NCBI GenBank assembly: GCA_947044405.1
Contig: CAMRHE010000461.1
Span: 1,240,001 to 1,304,000, forward strand
Reading direction: 5' to 3'
From: Leptodactylus fallax
Taxonomy: Eukaryota; Chordata; Amphibia; Anura; Leptodactylidae
Length of the DNA: 64,000 nucleotides
The notes beneath the pieces were generated by a model. That model saw only the letters and a program-made list of their open reading frames with translations, did not search any database and had not been told where the DNA came from. The position numbers and the translations under genes were made by a program. Shown one piece after another: positions 56,638 to 64,000 of the stretch (its first letter is position 1; every line of letters starts with the position of its first letter).

Positions 56638-58152
56638 TAAAGGGAGTGTGTCAGCACAAAATTTAGATATAAACTAATTACAGTACCTTATAGGGCAGTT
56701 TACAATGATGTATTTCTAATTCAGGACCACTGCTCCATTCTTTTAAAAATTGTCCCATTATCTCTATGTAAGATGGGGAAACAGCCCTCATGTTATGAAT
56801 GTACCTGTTTCTATAAATAAGTTTATTTTTTTTATAAACTGACATTTGTTTGTTTGACCACAAGAGGCCACTGTTACCTCAGAAATGGGAAGGACTGTAA
56901 TTCTGTAATTCCCTGGAGTAGTGACGTGGAGACCCTGTTCTGCAGAGGTGGATCAAGAAGGAGCAGAGTGTGTGTGGCAGCCATCTTAGGAGTGTGCTTT
57001 TGAGCTTTTAGAAGAAGAAGCACTGAAGTGAGAGGAAAAAGATTCCTAAGGGATCAGATATATAACAAGGGAGTGCTGAAGCAGAGACTGTTCCAGGGTT
57101 TGTTCAGACAGCATCCTAAGTTGAAGATTGCTATCAAGGACCCGGATGAGAAGTGGCCCTGTCAGTGAGATCGCATGTTTTCTGGATGAGCCCCACTTCC
57201 AGCTGCTCCAGTCCAAGGCGAAAAGGTACACAACAAAGCTGGATCAGTAAGAAGTAATCGTGCACACACCGCATTACAATGTTTTGCTTGGGACTGAGTA
57301 AGGGCCTGTAGTTAGACTAGTTAGGCATACTCATCTTCACAGGTGAATTATCTACCTATACAGTAGTAAGGACTAAGACTCAGAGAATTCTATAGACTTG
57401 TAACTCTCAGAGAGGAGCTTCTGAGGAAGTTTAGAAGCGAAATCTTATACATTGTCACATTTCTTTGGCTTGCAAGCTGACCTACTATTATATTTACTCG
57501 GTTGTACTTTTTTTGTGGGGAATAGGGGTATTTTGATAAGTTTGTAAGCTCTAGTGTTATACCGCCGGTGCCCCTATCACACTCACTGAATTGTTCCTGT
57601 GACTAGGGTGATAAAAAGGTAACAAGCGGCTGGTGTTAGCCTGCAGATAGGTAAAAGCTTGGAGTGTTTTGGAGCTGCACATGAGAGGGCACCGCGCTGT
57701 ACAACACCAGGGCCTCAGCTTCCTGGCTGAGTGTATGTAAATAGTTGAGAGTGGGATTTTTTTGGTAAAGAGGTGTTTCTACACAAAGTAAAATCTTGTT
57801 TTTTACTAAATTGATTTGGAGTCGCTTCCTTTGTTCGTGACTTCGCTGTATCCTGGGGAGCCCACACGGCTTACATCTATGCAAATGAGCAGAAAAGGGC
57901 TTTAGGGGCATTGCTTTCAATCAATAGGCTTCATTATCTGCTGCTGCTAATTGCTGCTCAGCCCCGCCTCTGCTAATTGACTGACATCTCTCTCCTCTTC
58001 CTCAGCAAACAGTACTAACTGTATGGTGCATGTCTGATGATGACACACTGCACCCGAAAGTGAAGGAAGCTGGCTTCAGATGTGCTTAGGGCTTCAGCCC
58101 TACAAGGTACTGTGATTAGTTTATATCTCAATTTTGTGCTGACAGACTCCCT
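56638..58152. repeat. TTAA-type MITE ends with other sequence between them
   Basis: The left arm ttaaagggagtgtgtcagca (56638 on) and right arm tgctgacagactccct (ending 58152) are inverted repeats of about 60 bp, including tttagatataaactaatta against its complement. TTAA is present only on the left. The 1.5 kb between is too long for a plain MITE; the inner part 56870-57850 looks like a later insertion, but its ends were not found. Confidence 0.65.
57410..57450 (+). ncRNA. Possible degenerate hammerhead-like motif
   Basis: gcttctgaggaagtttagaa followed by gcgaaatc has the CTGANGA and GAAA parts in the right order with a short stem between (gaagtttagaagc is weakly paired). It is similar in layout to the motifs at 1449 and 56.2 kb. 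Activity is unlikely; the call rests on layout only. Confidence 0.3.
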
Positions 58153-58154
58153 AG

Positions 58155-58458
58155 ATGCCCTAAACAGAGTGTCTGAATTTTCAAGCTGGTGCCAATGAAT
58201 ATGCTCAACTGTAAAATTTAAGTTCTGAATGGCCTCAGTCTTGTTTATTTGAGGCTTAATAATGCTACACCTAATTGTGTACCCCAAGTACTTCGCCTAT
58301 TTTTGTCCAGTGGTGCATTTTTGGGGGGATTTTCTGCCAAACCCATTTCGCTAATAAAGTTTAGGACTGCCTGGACCCTAGGTAGACTTTCCCAATCTGA
58401 ACTATGTATGATTACATCATCCAGATAGGTAGCTGCATATTTTTGATGGGTTTTAAAA
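58155..58458 (-). pseudogene. Ty3/Gypsy retrotransposon reverse transcriptase fragment
   Basis: On the minus strand the frame reads YAATYLDDVIIHSSDWES (58450-58395) with the YLDD catalytic box, then RVQAVLNFISEMGLAENPPK, GVQLGV-like decayed part and SIIKPQINKTEAIQN near the end. These are the palm end and thumb of a Gypsy-type RT. The fragment ends at the MITE arm at 58152. LTRs, gag and integrase are absent nearby. Confidence 0.8.
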
Positions 58459-58679
58459 TTCTGTCACTACGATCACAGTGACACCAAATTTATATATTTT
58501 TTTTTTTCATTTGACCATGGCATCTGAGTGGTTAAATGCCCATGATCAGATCACGGGCAATGCTGCCGAATCCCTTCTGTATGAAACAGCACAGACCTGG
58601 CAGCTAGTACAGCCGCTCTGCTTCAGATCAGCCGCCTTCTTAGTCACGTGCACCAGGACATACATGTTTGGGATTCACC

Positions 58680-58995
58680 ATCCAAGAACTATTATTATAC
58701 TTTGCAGACCCCAGAGTATAATGATCAGAGGCCCAGGGGAGGTGATCAAACATAAAAACCATATTACTTACCTCTCCTGGGCTTCAGCACGATTCCCTGC
58801 TCAGTCTTCAGCCCTATTCTGGGTTATGCCAGCATCATTATGCATTGTAACGCCAGTCTGCCCCACGTGACGTCTGTAACATCACTAAAGAGGCCCAAAG
58901 ACAAGAAGTGGAGTCGCACTGGAGCTCAAGAGAGGTAAGTAACACTGGTTATGTTTCCTTACCTCCCCGGGGCCTCCAAACATTATACTCAGGGT
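58680..58995. repeat. Fold-back core shared with hAT-like elements, solo copy
   Basis: Left arm cccaggggaggtgatcaaac with attacttacctctcctggg, right arm gagaggtaagtaacactgg with cttacctccccggggcc, about 310 bp with a GC-rich centre including acgtgacgtc. It is homologous to the cores at 6.1, 28.7, 34.2 and 50.1 kb, but here no terminal repeats or 8-bp duplication could be seen around it. Confidence 0.75.
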
Positions 58996-59034
58996 CTGAA
59001 GTAGGTAGATAACAGAATCCACACGATATGGATG

Positions 59035-59455
59035 CCATAAGCACTAATATTATTTCTTTATCACTGCCTATTACCTCAGTATTGTGTCTACATTTTGTTA
59101 CTAGCAGACTAGGAATATATACAGCAGTTTCCCATCTGCCTAGTTGATCAACTAACCACAGTGACTATGTATACCATTCCTGGAGCACATACTGCAATCA
59201 GGGCCACCGTAAAATCAATTTACATATTATATGGGAGTCTCCTATTGTTTAGGCTACTAGTCCCACCGCAGTGACAAAATCATATAGACAGTAGTGGCTG
59301 GGAATAACATTTTTGGATGTGGGTCTCACTTATATGTTATTTTGCCATTATCTATAAGCTCACATGCTTTTCTATTACAAGACCTGGAATAATTTTAATA
59401 AGGCATGCTGGGATTTCGGTCCAGATTTTTTTAGATTGTATTAAAAGTTGAGATT
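59035..59455 (-). repeat. Dispersed repeat R2, minus copy
   Basis: Reverse complement of 23265-23700: tactagtcccaccgcagtga, cataagcactaat and aatccaacaca-like differences occur along about 430 bp. Non-coding. Confidence 0.8.
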
Positions 59456-60950
59456 TAATCATTTTCTTTTTTCTTTTGCATACTGACATGTAGAAATGAC
59501 ATACCATATTATCTGTTTTTGTCGAATTTCCTTTATTTATTCTTAGTATGATTTAAAATAGGATCAAATGAAAGGAAAAGATTAGGAAAGGAAGTATTGT
59601 TTTTTTCCTGCACTTTGGATGCTTAGGGTTCATTTAATCTGTATTAGTAACTGGAATAACATGAACAGACACAAAATGCAAACGAGAGTTAAAATACAGA
59701 AAAAAAAGAAAAATGATTACATAACAAGAAAGTGTTACAGATGTGATAAAAATATATGTCTTGTGGGTTCAAAGACATTTTATAAGTGTTCCTGAGAGAA
59801 AAACTCAACCTTTTATAAACCAAACAATCTTAAACATTATTCAATTGAAAAACCTCCAAGAATATTACTTATCATTTTTTGGGAATATTGCTTGACAATA
59901 CCTTATTGCTCACTGAATCTGTTGCCTTTTTAACTGCTAACATCACTGATCTTACATTACACAAGATTTCCTCTATCATAAGACATAAAAAACAAGTATA
60001 GTCATTGTTTAGCAAGCATAGCATTTATTGATGTTATGTAAAGCGTAACAGTAATTTTTTTGTGCTCCCAATCTAGGCTAATCGGATGTGTTGGCTATGG
60101 AGACATCACAGGAATCAGCTGAGCAGTAGATCATGCTAGACTTTGAATAAGCAAAGCCAGAAGCATCACATGTCCTACAGAACACAGCTATCACTGTGTA
60201 AGTCACAGCTACGCAAAAAAAGGATTCACCATGTACAACCATAGAGGTCATTTATATGACAGCTAAAATATTTACAGAAATAACTAAATATAAGCTTAGT
60301 CAAAAAGATTACAGCTGCAATGTCACTGTAGACTTCCTGCTAAGAAATCTAATTAAATTGATATACTAAATAGCATACAGGAAAATGAAAAAATGTATGT
60401 TTTAGTATATGTTAATTATATTTAGTATAGTTAATGTAATTGAACCTTAATATAATTAAAGAGGTTTTCAAACTTTAGAAAAAAAATGTGCAAGAAAGCT
60501 GGGTGTGGGTTAAAATACAAAATAGTGATTTATTAAAATTTTAAACTCCCCATCAGTATGCATACAAAACTACAGTGCTGTCATGTCAGCCTTAATCTGC
60601 ATTCACACAAACGTAGTTCATGGCAGTCACATAGCTGCATTAAAATTCCTTCATGTGAATGTCGCTATTCACATGACCAATTTTTACCAGCTTTCACCGA
60701 TCAGTCAAGAGTCTCAGGTCTATGAGGGATCCTTGGAAATGGGTTCCTCTAAGATGCAAAATGGTCATGAAAAATGTACATTTTTCACAGCCTTTATGTA
60801 ACATGTTCATTTGAATGTAGGCTTACTGATGGCTGCTGTAGTGATAAATCCGGATGAAATATCATTGCTGCAGCATTGTAAACAAATACTGGCAAAAGGC
60901 CATGAAACCATTGGATTGAGAGAAGCTGGCCATTTGAAATGTGATTTAGA
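59456..60950. other. Unassigned AT-rich stretch
   Basis: 1.5 kb with no recognised gene or repeat. It is among the least repeat-like parts of the window. Confidence 0.5.
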
Positions 60951-61940
60951 CTAGGGCTACATGGTGATTTTCACCACACCTTCTGTTGTGCAACCAGAGG
61001 CGTAGCTAGCGGGGGGGACAGGGGGGCGGTGGCCCCAGGCCCACTGAATCTCGGGGGCCCACTTTGGGGCCGCCGCAACACAGGTTACCCTCACATATTA
61101 ACTGCATCGGCGTCTGCATGACACCGATACAGTTAAAATACATTCTTTACATGTACGTAGCTCGTAAACCACAAGCCACTTCAGGCCTGTGGCCTATGAG
61201 CTGCCCTAAGACGTCTGCGTCCTGGCACAGACGTCTGCGCGATGACGTCATTGTCCTGCGCTGTCCGCGCCAGGACACAGGTCCTGCTTCTTCAGAAAGC
61301 GGCGGCAGTGCTGGCAGTGGAGACTCCTCAGGGGATCGGAGGAAGGTGAGTAGCATCGACTTTTTTTTTTAACTCACTTTGGGCATTGTAGTTGGGGGTG
61401 GGGGGATGGGGGTAATACATGTAAGAGGTCAATTGGGAGCATTGGGAATTTAGATAAGAGGCCATAACTAATATAAGGTGCATTTGGGGCCTTTAATAAA
61501 AGAGGATATAAATTATAGTGAAAGGTCAGTGGGGTCTGTATGAATGTAAGGGGAGATAATATTAGGGGGCATTGGGGCAGTGTTAAAGGGGTTTTCTAGG
61601 GAATAATAAAGTTTACTGGTAAAGATTGTATTGAGCAAATTGGAGAGGAGGCGGGGAAGGTGAAACATAAAAAAAATACTCACTTGTCTCCGGGCTACCG
61701 ATGTCCACAGTCCTCTGCTGCTGTCTGTCCAGGCATAGACACGTCGCTTCCTTGCCGCAAGTCCTGCACTGCATGTGGTTGGCCTCAGCAGTGGCTGGAA
61801 AAGACTCGTTGATGTCACTCATATACATGACTGGGTCCTTTCCAGCCAATATTGAGGCCACTGATGGCCTCAGCAGTCACGTATGGCACGTGTCTGAACA
61901 GACAGTGGCGGCAGACACCAAAGCACTGGGGACAGGTAGG

Positions 61941-62190
61941 GCTGGGTTCACACTAGCGCTCGGTTTCCGTTTTCGGGTCTACTTGGGGACCTGAAAAACA
62001 GAAACCCAATTCGCTTGTAAAGCAGTTACCTGCGGACTATAATGGGGTCTGCTGGGTTTCTGTCTGGTTTCTGCCTGAAAAATGTGGAGAAAAAAGGCCT
62101 GCTTGCAGGACTTTTCTTTCGCATTTTTGAAACGGAATGGGGGACAGATTCCCTCAACGGGGTTCAAGTGTTGGTGTGAACCCAGCCTGA
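61941..62190. repeat. gttcacac-type MITE inside the hAT-like element
   Basis: Ends gctgggttcacactagcg and tggtgtgaacccagcc are inverted repeats; the body (tttctgcctgaaaaatgtgg, aaacggaatgggggacaga) matches 47990-48090. A nested insertion of about 250 bp. Confidence 0.8.
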
Positions 62191-62942
62191 GTATGATTTT
62201 TTTTATCACCTATCCCACCTCCGCTGTGAAGAAGCCCCCCTGACAATACTCTAACATAGCCTTGTACTGTCAGAGGGGGCGTTCCTTACCGCCCTGTGAT
62301 GACGCTGAGCTATGAGGAAGGCCCCCTCCCCCAGTACAAGTCTTGGGGGGGGGCGTTCCTCACAGCCCAGCGATGACACTAGACTGTCAGGAATGCCCTT
62401 CTAACGGTGGGGAGAGATCAGTGCCGAAACTAATAGCACTGATATCTCCTCCACCGGGGCACATAACGGGAAAGCCGACAGTGCGCTGAATTCAGTGCAC
62501 TGTCAGCTTTCTAGTGGTATATAAAACCGCATATGCAGGAGAACATGAAAGGTCGTCTTTAATACAAAGGGGTTATTAATAGGCATTATTAATACAGAGG
62601 GGCATTTATGTAAGAGGGCATAATTTATACAAGGAGACATAAGAGGGTGTAATTAACAATAGGGGAATTGGGCAATATTAATCTTAGGTGGCACTCGGGC
62701 ATTAAACTGATTTAAGGGGGTACACAGGGCATTATTAATTAGGGGGAATTATTAATTGAGGGGCAGTATTAAATAAATGGGGCATATAGGAGCATTATCA
62801 AATTAAAAAGGCACATGGGGTTATCATTCATTTCCAGGGGATTTTATATCATATATTTTATAATTGGGGTAGCAGCAGGATAGAGAGTTTATGTAGTTGA
62901 TGACAATGTGGGTCAGGTGCCTGGAAAAGTGAGGAGCCAAAG

Positions 62943-63044
62943 ATGTCTGTATTACAAACTATACAGTCACAGCTGGAAGAAGTGGTCATGGCGGTCCAGA
63001 TGAAAGAGAAGATAAATGTAAACCATCAGAGACGTCACCTGTAA
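62943..63044 (+). CDS. Short frame followed by a splice-donor motif, conserved in two elements
   Basis: 33 codons starting MSVLQTIQSQLEEVVMAV and ending QRRHL, where cctgtaagt gives both a stop and a good 5' splice-donor sequence. The related element at 46071 has MSVLQTLQRLEEVVMAV then a stop. Between the two, one change is a 3-bp in-frame indel and several others are synonymous (gta/gtg, tta/ttg, gcg/gcc). It could be the first exon of a lost element gene. The short length means it may also be chance. No function is claimed. Confidence 0.35.
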   Translation: MSVLQTIQSQLEEVVMAVQMKEKINVNHQRRHL

Positions 63045-63225
63045 GTCACAACATTGTTCCTGTACTGTATTTACCTTACTGGTTTTCATAGCCCTGTGTA
63101 GAACCACTATCTACCACTATACAGTCACCGTATAGTGATAGTGTTGGTATACCTGAGTTGGGGGCCCACTTGGATGTGTTCGCCCCCCCCTGTGCTGAAC
63201 TCCTAGCTACGCTTCTGTGTGCAAC

Positions 63226-64000
63226 CAAAGATTGTTGTGTCGTCACATTGTGACCCCAAGGGGGCCGTGACTTCTAGCCACAAAAAGATTGAGCAATGCC
63301 TGATGTCTTGGAAAACAGGAGTCATATGTAGCACCCCAGGGGTCACAATGTGACGCTGCATATGACTCCTATTTTCCAAGTCATTCTTCAGTCACAGGGC
63401 GACACAGTGATATTTTGTCGCATGACAGGAGTCATGGCCAAAATCATATCCAGTTTATTTGCTGTTTTTGGAAATCCAAGCTAGCTTGCCAATAGCTAAC
63501 CCTCTGCAATCTACAGTAGCTGCATAATGGATGAGATTAAACAAATCTCATGCACATGCCACATGACTGTTAGACCATATGAAACTAAATGTGACTGTTA
63601 TTAATATATGGATTATCTTGGACACTCTGTGTTAATCATGCTGTTTAACGCTGATTGATCTGTGATTACGCGCTTGATCATTTAACAGCATCTAGATCAC
63701 CAGGTTTTTAAACAGGTACTCTTAGATATGGGATATCTGATCTCTTTTGGTGAAGAGATGGAGGTGGTTCCACACTCCTATTAATACCTACCTGAGGATA
63801 CTCTATATTTTAAGTGCTGAGTAGGCCATTGAGCCCATTTTTTCCATGTTACCATATTTTTAGATTCATCATTAAAAGTTATATTTTAGTGCACTTTAAT
63901 TTTTGGTTTGTTTTTTGGGAAGAGCATAAATTAGATATAGTTATTCAATTTAGACAGATAGGGAAGAAATCATGAGTCTCAGGGACAAGCTCTATGCACT
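63226..64000. other. Fold-back remnant and unassigned end of window
   Basis: 63235-63440 contains tcacattgtgaccccaaggg and a complementary ccaggggtcacaatgtgac, so it is a fold-back MITE remnant, probably the right half of the element into which the hAT inserted. 63441-64000 has no recognised gene or repeat. Confidence 0.5.

Larger units (their letters stand above)
60995..63217. mobile_element. 2.2-kb hAT-like element, perfect 8-bp duplication
   Basis: Ends cagaggcgtagctagcg and tcctagctacgcttctg, flanked by tgtgcaac at 60987-60994 and 63218-63225. Same family as 45897-46350. It contains a GC-rich part with TGACGTCA at 61243-61250 and aaggtgagt at 61344, actcacttg at about 61680, a gttcacac-type MITE (61941-62190), G/A-rich minisatellite (62560-62830) and a short frame at 62943. 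It seems inserted in another fold-back MITE, whose right part may be 63226-63440. No transposase. Confidence 0.92.

Noticed and set aside
1..64000. Host gene exons, tRNA or rRNA genes
   Set aside because: None could be supported; no spliced frame, no tRNA A/B boxes with cloverleaf and no rRNA core motif were recognised.

Overview
The window looks like intergenic DNA of a vertebrate, most likely an anuran amphibian. I find no host gene, tRNA, rRNA or CRISPR array. Almost everything recognisable is a transposable element. The frog reading rests on the mix: Tc1-type transposons with long inverted repeats, a Ngaro-type tyrosine-recombinase retrotransposon with an SGNH-hydrolase domain, L1-clade LINEs, Penelope-like fragments, many short non-autonomous hAT-like elements with 8-bp target duplications, TTAA-type MITEs, and a long AT-rich repeat in at least five places. 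The species cannot be fixed from the sequence.

Layout. 1-1240 is a Tc1 element cut by the window edge. 5.7-6.6 kb is a hAT-like element, 7.2-7.7 kb a Rex1/Babar-like LINE end, and 8.66-8.89 kb a near-perfect hairpin MITE. 10.3-11.9 kb is a second, complete but decayed Tc1 copy of the same family, lying in a dispersed repeat called R1 here. 14.0-19.0 kb is a degenerate Ngaro element (gag, RT-RNase H, tyrosine recombinase, SGNH hydrolase). 19.5-22.7 kb is a rearranged L1 copy lacking the reverse transcriptase, inserted in the AT-rich repeat. 24.3-26.5 kb is a TTAA-type MITE split by a Tc1-superfamily element with DD38E spacing and one nonsense codon. 26.5-30 kb holds Penelope-like fragments on both strands around a hAT-like element. 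32.0-33.5 kb is an old Tc1 copy and 33.7-34.7 kb another hAT-like element. 35.6-43.1 kb is an older truncated L1 followed by a nearly intact 5.9-kb L1 with a perfect 18-bp target duplication; its ORF1 is intact and its ORF2 is broken by one TGA. 43.1-47 kb is AT-rich repeat, one copy split by a 454-bp hAT-like element. 49.3-54.3 kb is R1 repeat split by a 3.1-kb hAT-like element full of minisatellites. 56.1-58.5 kb holds Penelope-end, MITE and Ty3/Gypsy relics. 61.0-63.2 kb is a 2.2-kb hAT-like element.

The pieces form a nested insertion record, not a pathway. Target duplications order events: L1 into AT-rich repeat, Tc1 into MITE, hAT into R1, hAT into AT-rich repeat, and young L1 beside older L1. 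Points worth attention: the almost intact L1; the LINE ORF fusing the pre-RT region to the C-terminus without the RT; the DD38E element; and a GC-rich fold-back core shared by the hAT-like elements, with outward-facing 5' splice-donor motifs on both sides and CRE-like palindromes in some copies.
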